Of a stretch of DNA of 43,313 nt, positions 1 to 8,162 are shown piece by piece (the first letter of the stretch is position 1; the number at the start of each line of letters is the position of its first letter). Both the position numbers and the translations under genes were made by a program. Source of the stretch: Prevotella sp. GTDB lineage: Bacteria; Bacteroidota; Bacteroidia; Bacteroidales; Bacteroidaceae. The notes beneath the pieces were generated by a model. That model ran no database searches. It was not told the DNA's origin and saw only the letters and a program-made list of their open reading frames with translations. The stretch covers positions 1 to 43,313 of the forward strand of contig JAFRPY010000118.1 in assembly GCA_017428925.1 (NCBI GenBank), written 5' to 3'.

Positions 1-10
1 CCAAGGGCTT

Positions 11-127
11 AAAGGGCTTAAAGGGGAGTGAAAGGGGAGAAAAGGGACGAATGCTTTGTGCAACCAGAGGGGTGAGAGGCAGGACTATTGTCCCTTTTAT
101 GCCCTTTCACTCCCCTTTATGCCCTTT
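11..127. repeat. Long imperfect inverted repeat, possible terminator or REP-like element
   Basis: The arms at 11-47 and 91-127 are reverse complements at 34 of 37 positions, with a 43-base loop. Each arm is itself built from short AAAGGG-type direct repeats, so the element is a minisatellite folded into a hairpin. The rest of 1-496 (128-459) shows no coding signal that I trust; a small open frame across 51-392 looks spurious. The hairpin may terminate a gene that lies left of the window. Confidence 0.6.
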
Positions 128-459
128 ATACCTTCGACTTGTGAAAGTTGTATATATTTATAAGCCGCAAAGCGTATATGTATGCAAATTCGGGCGCAAA
201 GTTACGAATAATCTTGCAAATATGCAACTATTGATGCAAAAAAAACTTTTTGCCGACCGTATTTCTGTTGCAAGGGGAGGTTTTATGGACAGAAATACGC
301 TTCGCATCTTTTTGAAAAGTTCTTTAAAAGTCCGTTTCGCAGCCCATCTTACAAGGGTGAAATTTTGCGTCATTTCTCAATTATTTGCTTGAAAATAACA
401 TCATGAACTTACGGGGTGAATTTTCTTGCGATTTCCTGAACAGTCTTCATAAAAAACTA

Positions 460-467
460 TATCTTTG
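460..467 (+). promoter_or_regulatory. Bacteroidetes -7 promoter box for the esterase gene
   Basis: TATCTTTG matches the TAnnTTTG consensus used by the main sigma factor of Bacteroidetes. It lies 29 bases before the ATG at 497. A clear TTTG -33 box at the right distance is not visible. Confidence 0.55.
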
Positions 468-496
468 CAGAGGAATAACTAAAACAAATAGTACAG

Positions 497-1954
497 ATGA
501 TGAAGAAAATGATGATTTTTAGTCTGTTGTTCCTTGCCGCATCGGTGCAAGCACAGACGGCGAGAAAGTTTACCATCGACCTGACTGAAGACGGAAAGGC
601 ACAGATGGTGTGTTTCCTTCCTGAAACCTCATCCGGACAGGCTATCGTAGGTGTTCCCGGCGGTGGCTATTCGATGTTGTCGAACACCCATGAGGGCTAT
701 CTGGCCTCCGAGTGGCTCAACAACCAAGGCATCGCCTATTTCGTGGTGAACTACCGACTGCCTGGAGGCGATCGCACGAAGCCTATGGGCGATGTGCAGA
801 AGGGTATAAGGATTGTGCGCGACTCCGCTGCCGTGTGGGGCATCAATCCTCATGATGTGGGAATCATGGGATTTTCTGCAGGCGGTCACCTGGCCTCGGT
901 TATCTCCACCCATTCCGACTTCGCCTCGCGCCCCGACTTCTCCATCCTTTTCTATCCTGTTATCTCGATGGACGAGCGGGTTTCCCATGTGTGGTCGTGT
1001 CGTAACTTCCTGGGTGCAGAAGGGCAGAAAGATCCGGAACTCGTGCGCTCCTTCTCTACGCAAAATGCCGTGCGGCGCCACCTTACACCGCCAGCCATCA
1101 TCATTATGTCGAGCGACGACAATCTGGTGCCGCCCGTCACCAATGGACTGGAGTACTATAAAGCCATGCGCAACGCAGGCAACGAGTGTGCTATGCTGCT
1201 CTATCCCACCGGTGGTCACGGCTACGGATTCGGACAGTGGTTCCCCTATCGCGACGAGATGCTTGCCACGCTTGGCAAATGGCTCAAAGCACGCAAGACA
1301 CCCAAGCCCGACGCCATCAAAGTGGCATGCATCGGCAATAGTATTACTGACGGTCACGGCATCGACCTTGCTGAGCAGAACGGCTATCCGGCACAACTCC
1401 AACGCATGCTGGGAGATGGCTATTGGGTGAAGAATTTCGGCGTCAGCGCCCGCACCATGCTCAACAAAGGCGACAACCCCTACATGAAGGAGATGGCTTG
1501 GGAAGACGCGCAAGCCTTCAAGCCCGATATCGTGATTATCAAACTGGGCACCAACGACTCAAAACCCCAGAACTGGCAATATAAAGACGAGTTCAAGCAA
1601 GATCTCTGCCAGATGATTACAACGCTGCGTCCCGACCTTCTACAGCCAGCCAAGAAAGTCAAGAAGGGAAAAAAGAACAAGGCCGCACCAGCTGTAGCAA
1701 AGCCGCAGATATTCCTCTGTACGCCTATTCCCGCCTTGAAGCCATCGTGGAATATCAACGACTCCATCATTGCCAATGGTATCATCCCCATCCAGCAGGA
1801 AGTGGCGAAGCAATATGGTCTGCAGGTCATCGACCTCCACACGCTCTTCGGTACAGACCCGGGCAACTTGCAAAACGACGGCATCCATCCCAATGAAAAA
1901 GGCGTGCGCCACATGACGCAAATCATCGCCGACGCAGTTAAAGGGGGTGAGTAG
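497..1954 (+). CDS. Secreted two-domain esterase: alpha/beta hydrolase fused to SGNH/GDSL hydrolase
   Basis: The 485-residue protein starts with a signal peptide (about 1-18, cleavage likely at VQA-QTA). Residues about 35-265 form an acetylxylan-esterase-like alpha/beta hydrolase: oxyanion motif PGGGY (54-58), nucleophile S127 in GFSAGG, acid D207 or D208, and H241. Residues about 274-480 form an SGNH hydrolase: S282 in GNSIT, GTND at 351-354, and D461/H464 in DGIHPN. A lysine-rich loop (386-394) interrupts the second domain. Families with these folds remove acetyl or other ester groups from plant polysaccharides, so the protein probably de-esterifies hemicellulose or pectin in the periplasm. 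The exact substrate cannot be read from the sequence. The ATG at 497 gives the complete signal peptide. It appears to be transcribed alone. Confidence 0.88.
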   Translation: MMKKMMIFSLLFLAASVQAQTARKFTIDLTEDGKAQMVCFLPETSSGQAIVGVPGGGYSMLSNTHEGYLASEWLNNQGIAYFVVNYRLPGGDRTKPMGDVQKGIRIVRDSAAVWGINPHDVGIMGFSAGGHLASVISTHSDFASRPDFSILFYPVISMDERVSHVWSCRNFLGAEGQKDPELVRSFSTQNAVRRHLTPPAIIIMSSDDNLVPPVTNGLEYYKAMRNAGNECAMLLYPTGGHGYGFGQWFPYRDEMLATLGKWLKARKTPKPDAIKVACIGNSITDGHGIDLAEQNGYPAQLQRMLGDGYWVKNFGVSARTMLNKGDNPYMKEMAWEDAQAFKPDIVIIKLGTNDSKPQNWQYKDEFKQDLCQMITTLRPDLLQPAKKVKKGKKNKAAPAVAKPQIFLCTPIPALKPSWNINDSIIANGIIPIQQEVAKQYGLQVIDLHTLFGTDPGNLQNDGIHPNEKGVRHMTQIIADAVKGGE

Positions 1955-1985
1955 TTGGTAACGAGATAGAATTAGACCCCGAAAA

Positions 1986-2059
1986 TGTAGGGACGCGACG
2001 TGTCGCTTTATTGGAGTAAGAAATCCTGCCCAAGTAACGCGATGCATTGCGTCCCTGCA
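1986..2059. repeat. Imperfect inverted repeat (TGTAGGGACGCG...GCGTCCCTGCA)
   Basis: The arms at 1986-2006 and 2039-2059 pair at about 16 of 21 positions across a 32-base loop. It lies after the esterase stop and could be its terminator. Its TGCAGGGACGCG-like arms resemble short palindromic repeats that are common in Bacteroidetes intergenic regions. I see nothing else in 1955-2215. Confidence 0.5.
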
Positions 2060-2218
2060 TTTATTTCAGCTTTGCTGCGCTATCAAAATAGAACAAAACA
2101 AAAACGAAATAAGAAAACAATTGGTTTTTCTTTGCCGTTTCAAAGCAAACGGATGTTATTTTATTTTAATGTGAACGATATTTTTGTGTGAATGCTGCTA
2201 TATTCCGAATAATCTTTG

Positions 2219-2226
2219 TATATTTG
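2219..2226 (+). promoter_or_regulatory. -7 promoter box upstream of the rpoN gene pair
   Basis: TATATTTG fits TAnnTTTG and is followed after 22 bases by the ATG at 2249. It would drive the hypothetical gene and rpoN, which lie 42 bases apart. Confidence 0.55.
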
Positions 2227-2248
2227 CAGTGAAATAAACGGAAATCCT

Positions 2249-2896
2249 ATGGCTAAGCATCCTTTATGGTCAGACGAATACTGGCTGCTGCTCATGCAGC
2301 TGTATTTGAAGAAGCCCGTCGGCGTGAAGGCTCTATATTCGCGTCCGTTGGTGGCATTGGCACTTGAGTTGCACATACCGCCACAGTATCTGTATGAACA
2401 GCTGTTCCGCTTGCGCACCATCGACACACCGCGCATGGAGAAGCTCTGGAAAGACTACGGCCGCAATCCGCGCCGTCTGAGCCGGGGCGTGAAGCTGTTG
2501 CGTCAGAAGTTGGGCTATGCCGATATGTTCTTCGAGGGCGTAGAGCTCAACGAGACATGGGAGAAGGATTTCTATCCAGTGGAGGGCGTAGAGAACACGA
2601 CGATAACTCCCGTGATGCTCATCCTCATCCTCGACCAGTACTTCCGCCTCACTCCTCTGACGATGGTCACCGAGACACCCGAGGTGCAGGAATTGGCACG
2701 ATTGTTGAAGATGAAGCCACGCGAGGTTGTCGATATCATGGAGATATACCAGTTCTGCGACCCCTGCCTGAACCGTAGCGACTTCCTGACGAGCCCGTTG
2801 CTCGACCCCTGTTTCCAAATCTGGAAGCGCTTTGGCAACGACAGCCCACAGAAGCTGGCTGCGCTGGCCGCACAGCTGAAGGAATACTTCAAGTAG
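2249..2896 (+). CDS. Conserved-looking hypothetical protein upstream of rpoN
   Basis: This 215-residue protein has no signal peptide and no membrane helices. It is alpha-helical in character, with a basic middle (about 65-90) and conserved-looking Trp, Tyr and Pro residues at the N-terminus (HPLWSDEYWLLLMQLYLKKP). A TTG at 2216 would extend it upstream, but that codon overlaps the promoter box, so the ATG at 2249 is preferred. It ends 42 bases before the rpoN start and is probably co-transcribed with it. I do not recognise a domain. A regulatory link with sigma-54 is possible from position alone but is not shown. Confidence 0.7.
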   Translation: MAKHPLWSDEYWLLLMQLYLKKPVGVKALYSRPLVALALELHIPPQYLYEQLFRLRTIDTPRMEKLWKDYGRNPRRLSRGVKLLRQKLGYADMFFEGVELNETWEKDFYPVEGVENTTITPVMLILILDQYFRLTPLTMVTETPEVQELARLLKMKPREVVDIMEIYQFCDPCLNRSDFLTSPLLDPCFQIWKRFGNDSPQKLAALAAQLKEYFK

Positions 2897-2938
2897 GCGT
2901 TGGGTCCGGGCGCAAACGAATCACAACAAAAAGAAATC

Positions 2939-4450
2939 GTGGCACAAGGAAACATACAAGAACAACAACTTGAGCAGCGACAGCAGCAACGCCTCACGCA
3001 GCAGCAAATGCAAGTGGTGCGCCTGCTGGAGATGCCGCTGGCGGAGTTCGAGGACAGCATCCGCATGGAGCTCGACGACAACCCTGCCTTGGAGAGCAGC
3101 ACCGATCCTGCTGATATGGCAGACGGGTCGGACTATGGCGATGCAGCCGAGGGCGGCGTTGCGCCGGATGACTTTGCTGAGGCCTCTGAGCGCCAAGACC
3201 GCGAGGATGCACTCGAGATGGCATTGGAGGGTATTGGTCGTGATGACGAGATGCCCACGCCTTACGGCAACACGACCTATCAGGCTGCCGACAATGAGGA
3301 GATGGTGTTTGGCAATACAACATCGTTCTACGACAAGCTGAAGGAGCAGATGGGTGAGTTGGAACTCACCGAGCAGGAGCAGCTCGTCATGGAATACCTC
3401 ATCGGTTCGCTCGATGGCGATGGATATCTTCGCAAGAGCCTCGACAGCATCAGCGACGACCTCTACATCCATCAGCACATGGACCTCAGCGAGGAAGCCA
3501 TCGAGCAGGTGCTCGAGAAACTGCAGACCTTCGACCCTGCTGGCATCGGCGCCCGTACGCTGCAGGAGTGCCTGCTGCTGCAGATTGCCCGCAAAGAGGC
3601 TGATGGCAACGAAAAGGCCCCATTGCTGCGACGCGTGGTAGCCGACTACTACCCGGAGTTCATCAAGAAGCACTGGCATAAGATTCAGGATGCCCTGCAT
3701 CTGAGCGACGTACAACTGGAGAGCCTGAAGGCTGAGGTGCGCAAGCTCAATCCGAAGCCGGGCGCCTCGTTGGGTGAGGCCATGGGCCGCAATCTGCAAC
3801 AGATTACTCCTGACTTCATCGTCGACACGGCTGACGATGGATCGGTTTCCTTCTACATCAATCGTGGGCAGGTGCCTGAGCTGGTGGTGTCGCCGTCGTT
3901 TGCCGATATGGTGGATGCCTATAAGAACAACCGCGAGGGCATGAGCCGGCAGGAGAAGGAAGCTCTGCTCTATGCTAAGCAGAAAGTGGAGCGGGCACAG
4001 GGATTCATCGATGCCGTGAAACAGCGCCGCCACACGCTATATGTCACGATGAAGGCCATCATCGACTGGCAACACCGCTATTTCCAGGAAGGCGATGAGG
4101 CTGAGTTGAAGCCGATGATTCTGAAAGACATCGCCGACCGGACGGGTCTCGACATATCAACCATCTCGCGTGTCTCGAACATGAAGTATGCTCAGACGCG
4201 TTGGGGAACATTCCCCCTTCGCCATTTCTTCAGTGATGGAATGGTCACGCAGGATGGCGAGGAGCTCTCCACCCGTAAGGTGAAAGTGGCATTGCGCGAG
4301 CTCATTGCCAAGGAAGACAAGAAGAAGCCCATGAGCGACGAGGCACTCACCGCCCAGCTGAAGACCGAAGGATATCCCGTGGCTCGGCGCACGGTAGCAA
4401 AATACCGTGAGCAGATGGGAATCCCAGTGGCTCGTCTGCGCAAAGGATAA
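2939..4450 (+). CDS. rpoN: RNA polymerase sigma-54 factor
   Basis: The product is sigma-54, which binds core RNA polymerase, recognises -24/-12 promoters and needs an AAA+ activator to open DNA. The glutamine-rich region I (about 1-50) contains the family pattern LTQQQMQVVRLLEMP. An acidic region II follows, then the core-binding domain (about 100-290) and the DNA-binding part with a helix-turn-helix near DIADRTGLDISTISRV. The RpoN box ARRTVAKYRE is at 482-491, close to the C-terminus. The GTG at 2939 gives the usual start MAQGN and a 503-residue protein of normal length. An upstream TTG at 2900 is in frame but less likely. A sigma-54-like site lies before dnaK in this window. Confidence 0.95.
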   Translation: MAQGNIQEQQLEQRQQQRLTQQQMQVVRLLEMPLAEFEDSIRMELDDNPALESSTDPADMADGSDYGDAAEGGVAPDDFAEASERQDREDALEMALEGIGRDDEMPTPYGNTTYQAADNEEMVFGNTTSFYDKLKEQMGELELTEQEQLVMEYLIGSLDGDGYLRKSLDSISDDLYIHQHMDLSEEAIEQVLEKLQTFDPAGIGARTLQECLLLQIARKEADGNEKAPLLRRVVADYYPEFIKKHWHKIQDALHLSDVQLESLKAEVRKLNPKPGASLGEAMGRNLQQITPDFIVDTADDGSVSFYINRGQVPELVVSPSFADMVDAYKNNREGMSRQEKEALLYAKQKVERAQGFIDAVKQRRHTLYVTMKAIIDWQHRYFQEGDEAELKPMILKDIADRTGLDISTISRVSNMKYAQTRWGTFPLRHFFSDGMVTQDGEELSTRKVKVALRELIAKEDKKKPMSDEALTAQLKTEGYPVARRTVAKYREQMGIPVARLRKG

Positions 4451-4476
4451 CAGTTTAGAAGCATAGAGACAACATT

Positions 4477-5094
4477 GTGAAAGAGAAGCATATCATACTT
4501 AGTGCACGCATCATTAGCTTGGTGTTCACGCCGTTCTATCTGCCATTGGTGGGACTGGCGGCACTCTTCATGTTCAGTTATCTAGGCATGCTGGAGTGGA
4601 ACTACAAGGCAATCGTGCTGCTTATCGTGTATCTCTTCACGGTCCTCCTTCCTACGCTGCTCATCCGCTTCTATCGTCGCTTTCAGGGCTGGAGCCTCAT
4701 TGATCTGGGTGTTCGTGAGCGACGTATGGTGCCTTACATCATCTCTATCGTGTGTTATTTCACGTGCTACTATGTGTTGAGCAGTCAGCATGTGCCCTAC
4801 ATCATCGGTGGGGTGTTGCTGGTGGCATTGGCCATACAGGTTGTCTGTGCGCTGATCAACGTGTGGTGGAAGATTTCCACGCATACCGCTGCCATCGGCG
4901 GCATTGCCGGAGCCTTGGTGGCATTCTCTGGTAAGTTCTCCTATAACCCCGTGTGGTGGCTTTGCTTGGTCATCCTCGTGGCAGGACTGGTGGGTACGGC
5001 TCGCATGATTCTCCGCCAGCACACCCTAGCTCAAGTGGTGGCAGGCTTCGCGGTAGGCTTCGTGAGCGCCTTCTATCTCATCATGAGATTCTAA
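4477..5094 (+). CDS. PAP2-like integral membrane protein, catalytic motif incomplete
   Basis: The 205-residue protein has about six hydrophobic helices and the layout of small Bacteroidetes PAP2-superfamily proteins, which dephosphorylate lipid phosphates such as undecaprenyl or phosphatidylglycerol phosphate. Recognisable pieces are K132 with STH at 134-136 (in place of PSGH), and R176-x5-H182. The final acidic residue of the SRxxxxxHxxxD signature is Q186 here, and the KxxxxxxRP motif is not clear, so catalysis is uncertain. It starts with GTG at 4477, 26 bases after the rpoN stop, and may be in that operon. Confidence 0.65.
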   Translation: MKEKHIILSARIISLVFTPFYLPLVGLAALFMFSYLGMLEWNYKAIVLLIVYLFTVLLPTLLIRFYRRFQGWSLIDLGVRERRMVPYIISIVCYFTCYYVLSSQHVPYIIGGVLLVALAIQVVCALINVWWKISTHTAAIGGIAGALVAFSGKFSYNPVWWLCLVILVAGLVGTARMILRQHTLAQVVAGFAVGFVSAFYLIMRF

Positions 5095-5110
5095 GTGTCG
5101 CTGCGCGACG

Positions 5111-5163
5111 GTTCAAGGTTCAAAAGTTCAATGCGCCTGCGGCGCTGTTCAAAAGGTTCAAAA
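5111..5163. repeat. GTTCAA repeats around a GC-rich palindrome
   Basis: GTTCAA-type hexamers recur on both sides of a perfect palindrome, GCGCCTGCGGCGC (5133-5145), between the PAP2-like gene and purE. The layout resembles the array at 10056-10195: short pyrimidine/purine words flanking a GC palindrome. It may act as a terminator or be a REP-like element. Confidence 0.5.
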
Positions 5164-5183
5164 TTGTAAATCATAAATATAAG

Positions 5184-5690
5184 ATGTCTCCAATTGTAAG
5201 TATTATCATGGGCAGCACAAGTGACCTGCCCGTTATGGAAAAAGCTTGTAAGTTTCTCGACGATATGCAAGTACCGTTCGAGGTAAATGCACTCTCGGCT
5301 CATCGCACACCTGATGCAGTTGAGCAGTTTGCGAAAGATGCCCACGAGCGTGGCATTCGTGTCATCATCGCTGGTGCAGGTATGGCGGCAGCCCTGCCTG
5401 GCGTCATCGCTGCACAAACCACTCTGCCCGTTATCGGCGTACCCATCAAAGGCATGCTCGACGGTCTTGATGCGATGCTGAGCATCATCCAGATGCCGCC
5501 GGGAATCCCTGTGGCAACAGTGGGCATTAATGGTGCCATGAATGCTGCCATCCTCGCTGTCGAGATGCTGGCCCTTGCCGATGAGGCTGTTGCCGAACGG
5601 CTTGCCGCCTACAAGGCTACGCTTGGTCAGAAGATTGAAAAGGCCAACCGCGATTTGGCAGAAGTGAAATACATGTTCAAGACAAACTAA
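5184..5690 (+). CDS. purE: N5-carboxyaminoimidazole ribonucleotide mutase (class I PurE)
   Basis: PurE catalyses N5-CAIR to CAIR in de novo purine synthesis in the cytoplasm. The 168-residue protein has the full class I pattern: phosphate-binding MGSTSD (9-14), catalytic SAHRTP with H40 (38-43), and the [10 protein letters not shown] loop. No PurK is present in the window. The ATG at 5184 gives the standard start [11 protein letters not shown]. Only three bases separate it from ispG, so the two are probably one transcript although they belong to different pathways. Confidence 0.95.
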   Translation: MSPIVSIIMGSTSDLPVMEKACKFLDDMQVPFEVNALSAHRTPDAVEQFAKDAHERGIRVIIAGAGMAAALPGVIAAQTTLPVIGVPIKGMLDGLDAMLSIIQMPPGIPVATVGINGAMNAAILAVEMLALADEAVAERLAAYKATLGQKIEKANRDLAEVKYMFKTN

Positions 5691-5693
5691 CTG

Positions 5694-7088
5694 ATGAGCT
5701 ATCAACGCCGCTATACTACTGTTGCCCATGTGGGACCTGTTGCCATTGGTGGCGACAACCCCATTCGCATTCAGTCGATGACCACCACGAACACCAACGA
5801 TACGGAAGCTTGCGTGGCGCAGGCGAAGCGTATCATTGCTGCCGGTGGTGAACTCGTCCGATTGACCACACAAGGCACCCGCGAGGCCGAGAATATGCGC
5901 AACATCTCGCAAGCGCTGAAGGAACAGGGCATCATGACACCACTCGTGGCCGACGTGCACTTCAACGCCCGCGTGGCCGATGTTGCTGCGCAGTATTGCG
6001 AGAAGGTTCGCATCAATCCGGGCAATTATGTCGACCCTGCACGAACGTTCCGTCATCTGGAGTACACCGATGAGGAATATCAGTCGGAACTGCAGAAGAT
6101 TGATGCCCGGCTGGTGCCGTTCATCAATATCTGCAAGCAACACCACACGGCCGTAAGAATAGGAGTGAACCACGGTTCGCTCTCCGACCGTATCATGTCA
6201 CGTTACGGCGACACGCCTGCCGGCATCGTTGAGAGTTGCATGGAGTTCCTGCGCATCTTCCGCCGTGAGGACTTTACGGATGTGGTCATCTCCATCAAGG
6301 CAAGCAATACGGTGGTGATGGTACAATCGGTGCGGCTGCTCGTCGAGGCAATGGACCGCGAAGACATGCACTACCCGTTGCATCTCGGTGTGACTGAGGC
6401 TGGCGAGGGCGAGGACGGACGCATCAAGAGTGCTGTGGGCATCGGAGCATTGCTCACGGAAGGTATCGGCGATACGATTCGCGTGTCGCTCTCCGAGGAG
6501 CCTGAATGTGAGATTCCTGTTGCCCGACAGCTGGTAGACCTCATCCCTGAGTGTGCGCGCCTGCGCAGCGAAGCGGAGGCCGCCATCAGCGACGACACCA
6601 TCCGTCTTCAGCTGGATGCTGCGAACGTGGAGCAACTGCAACTCAAGGCAGCAATGGCCGTTGGGGCCTTGCTCATCGACCGCAAGGCAACAAAACTGGT
6701 TATCACGTCGCCGCTCTTGACTGAGGAGCAGGCTGTGATGCTGGCTGACGCTATCCTGCAGGCCGCCCGCATCAAGTTTACGAAGACCGAGTACATCTCC
6801 TGTCCGGGCTGTGGACGCACGCTCTACAATCTGCAAGACACCATCCGTCGCATCAAGGCTGCCACCGCTCATCTCGTGGGCCTGAAGATTGGCATCATGG
6901 GCTGTATCGTGAACGGCCCAGGCGAGATGGCTGATGCCGACTACGGTTATGTAGGAGCGGGTCCTGGCCGCATCTCGCTCTATCGGCAGAAGGAGTGCGT
7001 GGAGAAGAACATTCCTGAGGCAGAGGCTGTAGAGAAACTCTTGCAATTGATAGAAGAAGATAGAACCAATAACTCCAAGGAAGCCTAA
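5694..7088 (+). CDS. ispG: 4-hydroxy-3-methylbut-2-enyl diphosphate synthase with shortened insert
   Basis: IspG makes HMBPP from MEcPP in the MEP isoprenoid pathway using a [4Fe-4S] cluster. The TIM-barrel domain (about 1-275) carries IRIQSMTTTNTND and GVNHGSLSDR. The C-terminal cluster domain has C370, C373 (CPGCGRT), C404 (GCIVNGPGE) and E411. The sequence style, such as HLGVTEAGEGEDGRIKSAVG, is that of the plant/Bacteroidetes type, which from memory is usually near 600 residues with a large middle domain. Here only about 85 residues lie between barrel and cluster domain and the total is 464, so the insert looks contracted. It follows purE by 3 bases. Confidence 0.94.
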   Translation: MSYQRRYTTVAHVGPVAIGGDNPIRIQSMTTTNTNDTEACVAQAKRIIAAGGELVRLTTQGTREAENMRNISQALKEQGIMTPLVADVHFNARVADVAAQYCEKVRINPGNYVDPARTFRHLEYTDEEYQSELQKIDARLVPFINICKQHHTAVRIGVNHGSLSDRIMSRYGDTPAGIVESCMEFLRIFRREDFTDVVISIKASNTVVMVQSVRLLVEAMDREDMHYPLHLGVTEAGEGEDGRIKSAVGIGALLTEGIGDTIRVSLSEEPECEIPVARQLVDLIPECARLRSEAEAAISDDTIRLQLDAANVEQLQLKAAMAVGALLIDRKATKLVITSPLLTEEQAVMLADAILQAARIKFTKTEYISCPGCGRTLYNLQDTIRRIKAATAHLVGLKIGIMGCIVNGPGEMADADYGYVGAGPGRISLYRQKECVEKNIPEAEAVEKLLQLIEEDRTNNSKEA

Positions 7089-7090
7089 AG

Positions 7091-7170
7091 AACCTAGGAA
7101 GCTCTAGGAAATCCTAGGAAATCCTAGGAACTCCTAGGAAACCCTAGAAAATCCTAGAAACTCCTTGAAA
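7091..7170. repeat. Minisatellite of eight 10-bp CTAG-centred units
   Basis: Eight units of exactly 10 bases follow the ispG stop by two bases, consensus ATCCTAGGAA. The unit is nearly its own reverse complement (TTCCTAGGAA), so the array can fold in many registers. The last units drift (CTAGAAA, CTTGAAA). It ends 12 bases before the aldo/keto reductase ATG. Confidence 0.85.
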
Positions 7171-7182
7171 AAAGTTACAACG

Positions 7183-8139
7183 ATGGTACCTTCTCCCTAT
7201 TCCCCCAACCCCAACCGTTACGACCGCAGCGATGAAATCTTTCGCCGCTGTGGACGTTCAGGTGTTTTGCTGCCGAAGGTGTCGCTGGGATTCTGGCACA
7301 ACTTCGGAGGCATCGACCCCTATGAGCGCAGTCGCCAGATCACACACTATGCCTTCGATCATGGTGTCACCCACTTCGACCTGGCAAACAACTACGGTCC
7401 TCCCTACGGGTCAGCTGAAGAGACCTTCGGCCGACTGATGGACGACGACTTCCGCCCCTTCCGCGATGAACTGTTCATCTCCTCGAAGGCCGGCTACGAC
7501 ATGTGGCCTGGACCCTATGGCAACTGGGGCTCGCGCAAGTATCTCATGGCATCGCTCGACCAGTCGCTCCGACGCATGCACCTCGACTACGTAGACCTCT
7601 TCTACAGTCATCGCTACGACCCGGAGACACCTCTCGACGAGACGTTGCAAACATTGGTCGACATCGTGCGTGCAGGAAAAGCCCTCTACGTGGGAATTTC
7701 GCGCTGGCCACTGGAGGCTTTGAAGTTTGCCGATCAGTATCTGCGTGAACACGACGTGCCGCTGCTCATCTATCAGGGACGCCTGAACATGCTCGACCGC
7801 GAACCCATCGACGATGGTGTGCTGCAGTATTGTCACGAACATGGCATCGGCTTCATCTCGTTCTCGCCACTGGCGCAAGGCTTGCTCACCGACCGTTATC
7901 TCTCGGGTGATGTGCCGACCAACTCGCGAATGTCGAAGGGCCAGTTCCTGAAAGCTGAGATGCTCACCCCGGAACTGCTCGGACAGCTGCGACAGTGGAA
8001 CGAAGAAGCGGGCGCGCAGGGTCGTTCGCTTGCCGAACATGCCCTGCGCTGGATTCTCGACCAGCAAGGCATTACCTCGGTGTTGGTAGGAGCCAGCAGC
8101 GTAGGTCAGTTGGAGCGCAACCTGCAGGCAATGTATTAA
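7183..8139 (+). CDS. Aldo/keto reductase, YghZ/Gpr-like
   Basis: This NADPH-dependent aldo/keto reductase resembles E. coli YghZ, which reduces L-glyceraldehyde 3-phosphate and methylglyoxal-type aldehydes. The catalytic tetrad is visible: D66 and Y71 (THFDLANNYG), K102 (SSKAGYD) and H143 (FYSHR). Further family signatures are GLWHNFG-like FWHNFGG and MWPGPYGNWGSRKYL. The ATG at 7183 is chosen over a TTG at 7165 that lies inside the repeat array. The protein is 318 residues against about 346 for YghZ. It stops right after SVGQLERNLQAMY, so the last helix that covers the barrel in relatives is missing. It is 24 bases upstream of the next gene. Confidence 0.9.
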   Translation: MVPSPYSPNPNRYDRSDEIFRRCGRSGVLLPKVSLGFWHNFGGIDPYERSRQITHYAFDHGVTHFDLANNYGPPYGSAEETFGRLMDDDFRPFRDELFISSKAGYDMWPGPYGNWGSRKYLMASLDQSLRRMHLDYVDLFYSHRYDPETPLDETLQTLVDIVRAGKALYVGISRWPLEALKFADQYLREHDVPLLIYQGRLNMLDREPIDDGVLQYCHEHGIGFISFSPLAQGLLTDRYLSGDVPTNSRMSKGQFLKAEMLTPELLGQLRQWNEEAGAQGRSLAEHALRWILDQQGITSVLVGASSVGQLERNLQAMY

Positions 8140-8162
8140 AACGGAATCAGTCAGTCGAGCCC

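Noticed and set aside
51-392. 113-codon open frame at the window start
   Set aside because: Begins in the loop of the inverted repeat, and its composition is not protein-like.
2921-4033. Open frame antisense to rpoN
   Set aside because: Leu/His-rich composition typical of an antisense shadow; rpoN itself is unmistakable.
7091-7170. CRISPR array (also considered for 10056-10195 and 15880-15947)
   Set aside because: Units are only 9-35 bases, with no unique spacers of regular length and no cas genes.
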